Made by a program: the position numbers and the translations under genes. A DNA stretch of 5,845 nucleotides from JAQBGV01 sp032128395 (GTDB taxonomy: Bacteria; Planctomycetota; UBA8108; UBA1146): positions 1 through 5,845 of the forward strand of contig JAQBGV010000030.1 of the NCBI GenBank assembly GCA_032128395.1, in the 5' to 3' direction. The notes beneath the pieces were generated by a model. That model made no database searches, had not been told where the DNA came from, and worked only from the letters and a program-made list of their open reading frames with translations. Below, one piece after another: positions 1-5,803 of this stretch (within the stretch, counting starts at the first letter, position 1; each line of letters starts with the position of its first letter).

Positions 1-1
1 T

Positions 2-178
2 GCGACCGATGACTACGGTTACTACGCCGCCGAGAACAAGGTCCATATCCACGACCTACACGCGACGATCCTCCACCTGCTCGGCGTGGACCACGAACGA
101 CTGACCTTCCGCCACGCGGGGCGCGACTTCAGACTCACCGATGTCTCTGGACGCGTGGTGAAAGAGATCCTCGCCTAG
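2..178 (+). CDS. DUF1501 family protein, C-terminal fragment
   Basis: This is the final 58 codons of a gene that begins before the window, ending in TAG at 176-178. The fragment starts ATDDYGYYAAENKVHIHDLH and continues through HATILHLLG and AGRDFRLTDV to KEILA. I recognise this as the typical C-terminus of DUF1501 (PF07394) proteins, in which a conserved HDLHATILHLLG segment is followed by YAGRDFRLTDV and a final VVxEIL. The family is related to the alkaline phosphatase/sulfatase fold. Members are often exported and are very abundant in Planctomycetota, usually next to cytochrome/PSD1-domain genes. Its biochemical role is not firmly established. The gene converges on the next one with 10 bases between the stops, so it is not part of the sugar operon. 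Identification is from a short tail only, but the motif match is strong. Confidence 0.85.
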   Translation, partial: ATDDYGYYAAENKVHIHDLHATILHLLGVDHERLTFRHAGRDFRLTDVSGRVVKEILA

Positions 179-192
179 GCCTGGTCTCCTAG
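175..192. repeat. short inverted repeat between convergent gene ends
   Basis: CTAGG (175-179) and CCTAG (188-192) form a 5-base inverted repeat with an 8-base loop. It spans the stop codons of both convergent genes and could fold in either transcript. There is no T-run on either side, so it is at best a very weak candidate for a bidirectional terminator. The arms are short and may have arisen by chance. Confidence 0.15.
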
Positions 193-695
193 AAGTCGAT
201 CGAGATCCCCGCCGAGACTCCTTTGACCCCGACCACCCGAAGCTCCAGATATCCGCGGACACCTCCGATTTCCGGAGTGCGGAGACCTCGGGGAATGATC
301 TGCTCCAGGTAAATCGGATCGAGAGGGGCGTAGGGGAGGTCGGCATCGAAGACCAGGGTCTGGTCGAGGGAGAGCGCGTGGTCGTGCGCTTCATCGAGCT
401 CGAATCGCGGATGGGCGAGAGCGGAGAGCGAGGGGTACGAGTTCGTCGCCTGATCTTCATCCCTCGCACGAAGCGTCGGGATGGAACCCGTCCCTCGGGC
501 GAGCCCGAGCTCCCACCACGCCGAGTAGCGGATCCTGCGCGGACCGTGTGGCTCCGATGGGAAAGAGGTGTCCAGCCGGATGGGGAGGACGAGCTGCAGG
601 CGGCAGGGGAACCCGCTCACGGCGCGTTCCTCACCCGCGGCGAGCATCGAGAGGGTGACCGCGAGGATCATCGCGAACCGAATCGAAGTCCCCAT
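189..695 (-). CDS. Exported protein of unknown function, 168 residues
   Basis: I do not recognise a family. The start chosen is the ATG at 693-695, which begins MGTSIRFAMILAVTLSMLAAG. This is a short basic start followed by a hydrophobic stretch of about 13 residues (8-20), as in a Sec signal peptide. Plausible cleavage is after Ala-Val-Ser27. A strong AAGGAGG lies 11 bases upstream. The frame is open to 812, but the extension has no such signals. The mature part is mixed in composition, has one cysteine (Cys31) with no lipobox around it, and has no obvious catalytic motif. The end alternates hydrophobic and polar residues and finishes in phenylalanine (GISIDF), which resembles the closing strand of an outer-membrane beta-barrel. 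At under 170 residues it would be a small barrel or a periplasmic beta protein. Third codon positions are mostly G or C, as in the neighbours, which supports a real gene. It lies 196 bases past the xylulokinase gene and may have its own promoter. Confidence 0.6.
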   Translation of the reverse strand: MGTSIRFAMILAVTLSMLAAGEERAVSGFPCRLQLVLPIRLDTSFPSEPHGPRRIRYSAWWELGLARGTGSIPTLRARDEDQATNSYPSLSALAHPRFELDEAHDHALSLDQTLVFDADLPYAPLDPIYLEQIIPRGLRTPEIGGVRGYLELRVVGVKGVSAGISIDF

Positions 696-706
696 TTGCC
701 TCGGTC

Positions 707-713
707 CCTCCTT
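707..713 (-). promoter_or_regulatory. Ribosome binding site of the unknown exported protein
   Basis: AAGGAGG on the minus strand lies 11 bases before the ATG at 693-695. It is the strongest Shine-Dalgarno match in the window and decides the start at 695 over upstream in-frame ATGs at 812 and 737. Its 3' part overlaps one arm of a 10-base inverted repeat (701-710), so it could be masked by base pairing in a long transcript. Confidence 0.6.
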
Positions 714-720
714 CGCGACC

Positions 721-735
721 GCGGGCCGTTCCCGC
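721..735. repeat. Hairpin GCGGG-N5-CCCGC upstream of the exported protein gene
   Basis: GCGGG (721-725) and CCCGC (731-735) pair perfectly around the 5-base loop CCGTT. In minus-strand RNA this stem sits just upstream of the Shine-Dalgarno sequence at 707-713. It is not followed by a T-run, so it does not look like an intrinsic terminator. Confidence 0.3.
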
Positions 736-741
736 ATCGGG

Positions 742-751
742 ATGTCGACAT
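742..751. repeat. 10-base perfect palindrome ATGTCGACAT
   Basis: ATGTCGACAT is a perfect palindrome about 47 bases upstream of the exported protein's start codon. It could be a half-site pair for a dimeric regulator, but it does not extend beyond 10 bases (flanked by G on both sides) and is not repeated elsewhere in the window as far as I can see. Confidence 0.2.
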
Positions 752-784
752 GGGGGGACCAAAACTTGAGGGGATGTGGGGACC

Positions 785-803
785 GGCTCCGCAAAGCGGT
801 GCC
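785..803. repeat. Hairpin with AAA/TTT loop downstream of the xylulokinase gene
   Basis: GGC-T-CCGC-AAA-GCGG-T-GCC reads as a 4-base stem (789-792 with 796-799), a T·T mismatch (788/800) and a further 3-base stem (785-787 with 801-803). It begins 89 bases past the xylulokinase stop in the direction of transcription. It could stabilise or end the operon transcript, but no T-tract follows on the minus strand, so a classical Rho-independent terminator is not supported. Confidence 0.3.
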
Positions 804-891
804 TTGTCCCATCTATTACGGGTGCGGGTTCCGTCTGCTGAGGGACCGAAGATGACTGCGGCGAGCCACTCCCAAGCCCAGCGGGGGATAC

Positions 892-2364
892 CTACTCCCC
901 GAGCCCCGAAAGCCTGCTGCGAAACCGCTCGAGGACCGGTCGGAGCGCGTCCCCTCTCGACGGATCGGGAGCGATCGCCTCCGGCTCCAGCTCGACCAGC
1001 GGCGCCGCGACCGCGTGACAGTCGAGACCGGGCTCGTCCGCTCGCCGCAGCGTCCAGAGCGCCTGGATCGCGGCGCCGAGGGCGGCGGATTCGGGCTCGA
1101 CGGGGAGCGTGACTCGGGCGTGGAGGAAGTCCGCGATGAGGGTGCGCCAGAGTCGATTCTTCGACCCCCCGCCGACGAGCCGAACTTCGTCGACGGTCAC
1201 TCCGAGTCCGCGGAGCCGCTCCACCCCGAGTGCGAGATTGCTCGTGATCCCTTCGAGCGCCGCGCGAAACACGACGCCTGGTCGGAGCGAGCCCGCTCGC
1301 AGTCCCTCGAGAGTGCCGGTTGCGCCGGGGAGATTCGGGACGCGTTCCCCCGTGAGGAAGGGGACGAAGGTCACCCCGTCGCACCCTGGCGCGACCGCCT
1401 CCGCCGCGGTGGTCAGACGCTCGAGTGCGTCGTCCGCGTTGGGGAGGAACGCCGCGCGTACCTCCTCGGTGACGCCGGTGCAGTTCATCACGCAGAGGAG
1501 AGGGAGCCACGCACCATCGGAGGAGCAGAAGGGTGCGATGAGTCCCTCGGGATCGATCACGCAGTGGTCGGCGCGGGCAAAGACCGTCCCCGAAGTGCCG
1601 AGCGAGACGACGACGACCCCCGCGCGCGTCGCACCAGAGCCGATCGCGCTCATCATGTTGTCCCCGCCGCCGGCGGAGACGACCACATCCGTCGAGAGCC
1701 CGAGGGTCGCCGCGGCGTCGGCGGTGAGGGCGCCGGCTGCGGACCCGTCCGGTAGCAGCTCCGGAAGTCGTTCCGCGAGCCCCGGGGCCGTCGCGGCGAC
1801 CGCGGCCGGGTCCCAGGTGCGGGATCGGGGATCGAAATAGCCCGTCCCGGACGCGTCCCCGGCCTCCGTCACTCGCCGACCGGTGAGTTTCATGTTCGCG
1901 AAGTCGTGCGGGAGCAGCACGCCGGTCGTCGCCGCCCAGCCACCTGGTTCGTGTGCGGCAAACCACGCGACCTTGCTTGCCGTGAATCCCACCGGGATCG
2001 CGCGACCGAGCCTTTCCGAGAGCGCGCGGGCTTCGGAGGCGGTCGATGAGTCGCACCAGAGTTTTGCGGGGCGGACCGGGCGGCCCGAGCTGTCGACGAA
2101 CACCGAGCCGTGTTGCTGTCCGGAGATGCCGATCGCACGCACGTCCGCGGGTACGGCGCCCTCCGTGGCGAGAAGCTCGCGGATGACTGCGACGATCGCG
2201 TCCCACCACTCATCCGGATGCTGCTCCGCTGCTCCGGGAGGGAGCCCGGAAATCAGTGCGAGATGGCGAGCGGCGCGGGCGACGATTTGCGGAGAACGAT
2301 CGGGGTCGAGAAGGACTCCCTTCACCCCCTGGGTGCCGACATCGATGCCGAGCGTCGCGGGCAT
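892..2364 (-). CDS. xylB: Xylulokinase (FGGY family carbohydrate kinase)
   Basis: It phosphorylates D-xylulose with ATP to D-xylulose 5-phosphate in the cytoplasm, the step after xylose isomerase. The 490-residue protein is a normal length for the family. The N-terminal FGGY domain starts with the nucleotide-binding strand IDVGTQGVKG (7-16, Asp8). It contains SGQQHG (81-86), which matches the substrate-binding AGQMHG of E. coli XylB with Gln for Met, and PAKLWCD (99-105). FTASK (127-131) and LLPHDF (150-155) also match E. coli XylB positions. The C-terminal domain holds AGGGDN with the expected catalytic base Asp235, the phosphate loop SLGTSG (254-259), the FGGY signature around GGGSKNRLW (398-406), and PESAALGAA (424-432). 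The start ATG lies 3 bases past the xylose isomerase stop, with a weak GGGG 7 bases upstream, so translation is probably coupled. It is the last gene of the operon. Glycerol or ribulose kinase is less likely given the neighbouring isomerase and the QHG motif. Confidence 0.93.
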   Translation of the reverse strand: MPATLGIDVGTQGVKGVLLDPDRSPQIVARAARHLALISGLPPGAAEQHPDEWWDAIVAVIRELLATEGAVPADVRAIGISGQQHGSVFVDSSGRPVRPAKLWCDSSTASEARALSERLGRAIPVGFTASKVAWFAAHEPGGWAATTGVLLPHDFANMKLTGRRVTEAGDASGTGYFDPRSRTWDPAAVAATAPGLAERLPELLPDGSAAGALTADAAATLGLSTDVVVSAGGGDNMMSAIGSGATRAGVVVVSLGTSGTVFARADHCVIDPEGLIAPFCSSDGAWLPLLCVMNCTGVTEEVRAAFLPNADDALERLTTAAEAVAPGCDGVTFVPFLTGERVPNLPGATGTLEGLRAGSLRPGVVFRAALEGITSNLALGVERLRGLGVTVDEVRLVGGGSKNRLWRTLIADFLHARVTLPVEPESAALGAAIQALWTLRRADEPGLDCHAVAAPLVELEPEAIAPDPSRGDALRPVLERFRSRLSGLGE

Positions 2365-2367
2365 CCT

Positions 2368-3546
2368 CTAGCCCCGCACACCGAGCAGGTGTTCGACGAG
2401 GAGCTGATCGAGGCGTTCGTGGCGGCGCCCCACGGCGCCGATCGCCTCGGCATCGATCTCGAGGCTCCGAAGTTCTTTCGCGTTCTCGGGGGAGTATTTC
2501 GCCAAGATCTGTTCGATCGAGTGATTGCGAACCTCGATGAGAATCTCCCTCACCTCTGCGTCGAGGTCGAAGGCGCGGGCCTTTGCGGCGAGGATCTTGT
2601 AGGTGCGCATGCAGCCGCGCGCAAACTCCCACACCCCCTCTGCGTCTTCGGTGCGGTAGGCGTGGGCGTCGAAGTGACGGGAGCCCTCCCAGCGCGGGTA
2701 TCCGCGTCCCCCCTCGAGCAGGCGCACCAGCAGGAAGGCGCCCTTCAGGTCCTCGGAGCCGAAGCGCAGGTCCTGGTCGTAGCGCCCGACCTTCTGAGCG
2801 TTCAGATCGATGTGGAAGAGCTTCCCCGCTTCGAGGGCCTGACCGGCGTTGTGCACGAAGTTCAGTCCGGCGAGGTTCTCGTGGGCGACTTCGGGGTTCA
2901 CGCCGACCATGTCGGGGTTTGCGAGCGTGGTGATGAAGTGGAGCATGTGCCCGGTGGTCGCGAAGTAGATGTCCCCGCGCGGTTCGTTGGGTTTCGCCTC
3001 GAGTGCGAATCGATAGTCGTAACCCTGATCGATGGAGTACTCGCAAACGAAGTCGATCGCCTCGCGATAGCGGCCGATCCAGGTGCGCGGGTCTCGGGCG
3101 ACGTCCGCCTCCGCTCCCTCGCGCCCTCCCCAGAAGACGAACATGTCGGCGCCGAGTTCGACCCCGAGGTCCATCGCCGACATCACCTTGCGGAGTGCGA
3201 AGGCGCGGACCCGCGGATCGTCGGCGGTGAACGCGCCATCCTTGAAGATCGGCTGCGAGAAGAGATTCGTCGTGCACATCGGGACCCGCATGCCGTGGTA
3301 CTCGAGCGAGCGCTTGAACTCCGCGACGATCCGGTCACGCTCGGCTGCGTCCGCCCCGAACGGGATGAGGTCCTCGTCGTGGAGGTTGACGCCGTACGCC
3401 CCCGCGCGGGCGAGCTCCTCGACGATCAGAGGCGGCGGAATGCGCTCGCGGACCGGCCCTCCGAACGGATCGCGACCGGGATTTCCGACTGTCCACAGCC
3501 CGAACGTGAACCGGTCCTCGGGGGTCGGGGCGAACTCGTCCGTCAT
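2368..3546 (-). CDS. xylA: Xylose isomerase, short Streptomyces-type
   Basis: It interconverts D-xylose and D-xylulose (and D-glucose/D-fructose) as a two-metal (Mg2+/Mn2+) TIM-barrel tetramer. At 392 residues it is the short class, close to Streptomyces and Arthrobacter enzymes from the start (PTPEDRFTFGLWTVG, 7-21) to the end (ERLDQLLVEHLLGVRG). The recalled key residues are present: Trp18, Phe28, the His56/Asp59 pair in HDEDL, Thr92, Phe96 in TTNLF, Trp139, Glu183, Lys185, Glu219, His222, Asp247, Asp257/Asp259 in DQDLRF, and Asp293 in HFD. Two family motifs deviate: LEPKP is LEAKP (Ala184), and HFDxK has His295 for Lys. The start is the ATG at 3544-3546, with GGCGGGG 8 bases upstream and alignment to known N-termini. 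The open frame reaching 3723 runs inside the upstream gene and looks like shadow sequence. It begins 16 bases after the oxidoreductase stop and ends 3 bases before xylB. Confidence 0.95.
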   Translation of the reverse strand: MTDEFAPTPEDRFTFGLWTVGNPGRDPFGGPVRERIPPPLIVEELARAGAYGVNLHDEDLIPFGADAAERDRIVAEFKRSLEYHGMRVPMCTTNLFSQPIFKDGAFTADDPRVRAFALRKVMSAMDLGVELGADMFVFWGGREGAEADVARDPRTWIGRYREAIDFVCEYSIDQGYDYRFALEAKPNEPRGDIYFATTGHMLHFITTLANPDMVGVNPEVAHENLAGLNFVHNAGQALEAGKLFHIDLNAQKVGRYDQDLRFGSEDLKGAFLLVRLLEGGRGYPRWEGSRHFDAHAYRTEDAEGVWEFARGCMRTYKILAAKARAFDLDAEVREILIEVRNHSIEQILAKYSPENAKELRSLEIDAEAIGAVGRRHERLDQLLVEHLLGVRG

Positions 3547-3554
3547 CGGTATTT

Positions 3555-3561
3555 CCCCGCC
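3555..3561 (-). promoter_or_regulatory. Ribosome binding site of xylose isomerase
   Basis: GGCGGGG lies 8 bases before the ATG at 3544-3546, within the 16-base gap after the oxidoreductase stop. It fixes the isomerase start against the much longer open frame that begins inside the upstream gene. Confidence 0.5.
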
Positions 3562-3562
3562 T

Positions 3563-4702
3563 TCACTTCTGTACTTCGACCCAGCGCTCGTCGCGAGAGC
3601 TCCGCAGCGACGCCGCGATGAAACGGATTCCGCGGACCCCGTCGTCGATGGTCGGGAAGGGATCGTCGATCGGCTGCGCCTCCCTGCGCACCGCGCGCGC
3701 GAACCCGGCGTAGATGTTGGCAAACGCCTCGAGGTATCCCTCGGGGTGTCCCGGGGGAGTGCGGCTCAGAGCGCGGCTCTCCTCGCCGGTTGCGCCGGTG
3801 GCGGTGCGCAGGATCCGCACCGTGCCCGATGCGTCGGTCACGTGCAGGTCGTTCGGGTGCTCCTGGTCCCACTCGATCGCGCCATGGGTGCCGAACACGC
3901 GGAGACGGAGGCCGTTCTCGCGGCCGAAGCAGACCTGCGAGGCGCACAACGTGCCGGACGCGCCTCCTGCGAGCTCGAGGAGGACCATGTCGTCGTCATC
4001 GAGGGGACGTTCCGGCACGAACGCTCGGAGTACCGCGAAGACGCGTTCCACCGAGAGACCGGTGACGTGCTCGAGCAGCTGGAGTGCGTGGGTGCCGATA
4101 TCGCCGAGCGCACCGACCGGTCCGGAACGCGCGGGATCGGTGCGCCACTCCGCCTGCTTCTGCCCGGTCGCCTCGAGCCGCTCGGAGAGCCACCCTTGCA
4201 GGTATTCGACGTAGACCTTTCGGACCTGTCCCAGCTCACCGCGCCGAATCCGCTCTCGCGCCTCACGCACCATCGGGGATCCGACGTAGTTGTGGGTGAG
4301 TGCGAACACCCGACCGCTCTTCGCCACGGCGCTGGCGAGATCGTCCGCTTCCTCGATGGAAACGCAGAGCGGCTTGTCGAGGATCACGTGGAATCCCGCC
4401 TCGAGCGCGGCCTTTGCCGGGCCGTGATGGAGGTAGTTCGGGGTGACGATGCTGACCGCCTCGATGCGCTCGGATGGGGGGAGCGCCCTCTCCCCCTCGA
4501 TCATCGCAGCCCAGGTGTCGTAGCAGCGGGCGGGGTCGATGCCGAGCTCGGTGCCGGTCGCCCGAGTGTTCGCGGGATCCTGAGAGAAGCATCCGGCGAC
4601 CAAGGAGAAGCGGTCGTCCATGCGCATGCAGATCCGGTGGACGGCGCCGATGAACGCCCCCTGTCCACCCCCGACCATCCCGATGCGGATGCGCCCCGAC
4701 AT
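3563..4702 (-). CDS. Gfo/Idh/MocA family NAD(P)-dependent sugar oxidoreductase
   Basis: It is a 379-residue cytoplasmic dehydrogenase of the glucose-fructose oxidoreductase / inositol dehydrogenase / MocA family. The N-terminal Rossmann domain (about 5-125) begins RIRIGMVGGGQGAFIG, with the glycine-rich dinucleotide loop at 11-15. VTPNYLHH (86-93) is the usual substrate-side loop, and DKPL (109-112) is the family's [ED]KP motif with the catalytic-region Lys110. The C-terminal alpha/beta domain (about 130-379) has GDIGTHALQLLEH (200-212), giving the expected Asp201 and His205 of the active site. A GHPEGYLEAFANIY segment (318-331) is typical of many sugar-modifying members. The substrate cannot be read from sequence; oxidation of a hydroxyl on a pyranose, pentose or inositol is the usual chemistry. 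The start ATG is 4 bases after the upstream TAG, with GGAGGGG 7 bases before it. The position in a xylose operon suggests a pentose or xyloside substrate (inference). Confidence 0.9.
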   Translation of the reverse strand: MSGRIRIGMVGGGQGAFIGAVHRICMRMDDRFSLVAGCFSQDPANTRATGTELGIDPARCYDTWAAMIEGERALPPSERIEAVSIVTPNYLHHGPAKAALEAGFHVILDKPLCVSIEEADDLASAVAKSGRVFALTHNYVGSPMVREARERIRRGELGQVRKVYVEYLQGWLSERLEATGQKQAEWRTDPARSGPVGALGDIGTHALQLLEHVTGLSVERVFAVLRAFVPERPLDDDDMVLLELAGGASGTLCASQVCFGRENGLRLRVFGTHGAIEWDQEHPNDLHVTDASGTVRILRTATGATGEESRALSRTPPGHPEGYLEAFANIYAGFARAVRREAQPIDDPFPTIDDGVRGIRFIAASLRSSRDERWVEVQK

Positions 4703-4706
4703 CGCG

Positions 4707-5762
4707 CTACCCCTCCAGCCCCAAGATGCGCCGGTTCAGCGATCGATCGCTGCCTCCGGCGAAGTCGTCGAAGGACCGCTCGGTCACCTGGATGATGTTC
4801 GCGAGCACGAATTCCGCGCTCTCGGCGGCGCCGACGGCGGAGTCCTTGTACGGGCACTCCCATTCGACGACCGCCCAGCCGTCGTAGCCGTAGCGGGCGA
4901 GGCGGGTGAAGATCCCTTGGAAGTCGATCGCACCATCACCGGGGGAGCGGAACCGACCGGGACGGTCCTTCCAATCGAGGTATCCGCCGTAGACTCCGGA
5001 GCGGCCGCTGCGGATCAGCTCGGCGTCCTTGACATGGAACGCCTTGATGTACCCGTGGTAGATGTCGATGAAGTCGAGGTAGTCGAGAGCCATCAGCTCG
5101 AAGTGACTCGGATCGTAGTTGATCGCGACCCGCGGGTGATGGTCGGTCGCCTCGAGAAATCGCTCGAAGCTCGCGCCGTCGTGGAGGTCCTCGCCGGGGT
5201 GGATCTCGAACGCGCAATCGACCCCGACTTCGTCCGCGACCGCGAGGATCGGCTCCCAGCGCTTCGCAAGTTCGGCGAAGGCGTCCTCGATCAGCCCCGC
5301 CGGCCGCTGCGGCCACGGATAGACGTAGGGCCAGGCGAGGGCGCCGGAGAAGGTTGGCATCGCCCGGAGGCCGAGGTTCGCACTCGCCCGCAGCGCGCGC
5401 TTCACCTCTTCGACCGCCCACTCCGTGCGCTCCCTCGGTTTCCCACGCACCTCGGGTGCGGCGAACCCATCGAAGAGCAGGTCATACGCTGGGTGAACCG
5501 CGACGAGCTGCCCCTGGAGGTGCGTCGCCAGCTCGGTGACCGCCATATCCTTCTCGGCGAGGCGCCCCTTCCATTCGTCGCAGTACGACCTCGACTCCGC
5601 GGCGGTCGCGAGATCGATGCACCGCTTGTCCCAGGTCGGGATCTGCACTCCGACGTATCCGAGTCCCGCTGTCCATTCGACGATCGTGTCGAACTGGTCG
5701 AACGGGGGGGTGTCGCCCATGTACTGGGCGAGGAACAGTGCGGGTCCCTGCATCGTCTTCAC
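4707..5762 (-). CDS. Sugar phosphate isomerase/epimerase-like TIM barrel protein
   Basis: This 351-residue protein belongs to the AP endonuclease 2 / xylose-isomerase-like TIM barrel superfamily (PF01261), which includes IolE, IolI and tagatose epimerases. The expected metal-binding residues occur at strand ends: Glu186 in FEIHPGEDL, Asp217/His220 in NYDPSHFEL, His243 in AFHVKD, and Glu300/Glu302 in VVEWECP. RSPGDGAIDF (272-281) is the usual late-barrel loop. The exact reaction is unknown; isomerisation, epimerisation or dehydration of a sugar or keto-sugar are family precedents. Start choice: GTG at 5760-5762 has AAGAGG six bases upstream and gives MKT-QGPALFLAQY, which matches how I recall relatives beginning. 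The ATG three codons later (5751-5753) has poor spacing. It is the first gene of the four-gene operon and its stop is 4 bases before the oxidoreductase start. Such pairs commonly sit together in sugar or inositol catabolic loci. Confidence 0.85.
   Translation of the reverse strand: MKTMQGPALFLAQYMGDTPPFDQFDTIVEWTAGLGYVGVQIPTWDKRCIDLATAAESRSYCDEWKGRLAEKDMAVTELATHLQGQLVAVHPAYDLLFDGFAAPEVRGKPRERTEWAVEEVKRALRASANLGLRAMPTFSGALAWPYVYPWPQRPAGLIEDAFAELAKRWEPILAVADEVGVDCAFEIHPGEDLHDGASFERFLEATDHHPRVAINYDPSHFELMALDYLDFIDIYHGYIKAFHVKDAELIRSGRSGVYGGYLDWKDRPGRFRSPGDGAIDFQGIFTRLARYGYDGWAVVEWECPYKDSAVGAAESAEFVLANIIQVTERSFDDFAGGSDRSLNRRILGLEG
4710..4716 (-). promoter_or_regulatory. Ribosome binding site of the Gfo/Idh/MocA gene
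   Basis: GGAGGGG lies 7 bases before the ATG at 4700-4702 and is embedded in the last codons of the upstream gene. This arrangement favours translational coupling of the epimerase-like protein and the oxidoreductase. Confidence 0.55.
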
Positions 5763-5768
5763 GGCGCA

Positions 5769-5774
5769 CCTCTT
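5769..5774 (-). promoter_or_regulatory. Ribosome binding site deciding a GTG start
   Basis: AAGAGG sits 6 bases before GTG (5760-5762) but 15 bases before the in-frame ATG (5751-5753). Spacing therefore favours the GTG as start of the first operon gene. Confidence 0.5.
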
Positions 5775-5803
5775 CTCGAGTTTTACGGGGCGGGGAGGAC
5801 ACT

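Larger units (their letters stand above)
701..849 (-). other. Candidate structured leader between xylulokinase and the exported protein
   Basis: The non-coding gap 696-891 contains unusual symmetry. TCGGTCCCTC (701-710) and GAGGGACCGA (840-849) form a perfect 10-base inverted repeat. In minus-strand RNA, GGUCCC occurs three times (starting near 848, 784 and 760), and its complement GGGACC occurs once, within the arm that overlaps the Shine-Dalgarno sequence. Between the arms lie two hairpins (785-803 and 721-735) and a palindrome (742-751). The RNA could therefore pair its ribosome binding site with any of three upstream partners. No riboswitch class was recognised, and no clear -35/-10 pair was found here. 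The regulatory role is inference; only the repeats are directly seen. Confidence 0.3.

Noticed and set aside
785..803. Intrinsic terminator for the xylose operon.
   Set aside because: The hairpin is real, but no T-tract follows it on the minus strand, so it is recorded only as a hairpin.
812..841. A tRNA 3'-end-like stretch: the minus-strand shadow frame reads ADGTRTRN, a peptide often produced by translating the antisense of a tRNA T-arm, and ACGGG-N7-TCCGT (818-834) makes a 5-base stem with a 7-base loop.
   Set aside because: The loop TGCGGGT lacks the conserved second T and the A of a T-loop. I find no matching acceptor strand about 65 bases upstream and no anticodon arm. At most it is a degenerate resemblance.
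668..2209. A 513-codon minus-strand frame overlapping xylulokinase.
   Set aside because: It is out of frame with the well-supported kinase, highly arginine-rich and motif-free.
2110..3621. Very long open frames on the plus strand (about 503 codons here, and about 570 codons at 3083-4795) antisense to the operon.
   Set aside because: They are what G+C-rich DNA produces opposite real genes. Their translations are rich in Arg, Glu and Ala without recognisable motifs, while the minus-strand frames match known enzymes over their full length.
3547..3723. A 59-residue N-terminal extension of xylose isomerase.
   Set aside because: It lies inside the oxidoreductase gene, has Ser/Arg-rich shadow composition, and known isomerases begin near the MTDEF start, which has its own ribosome site.
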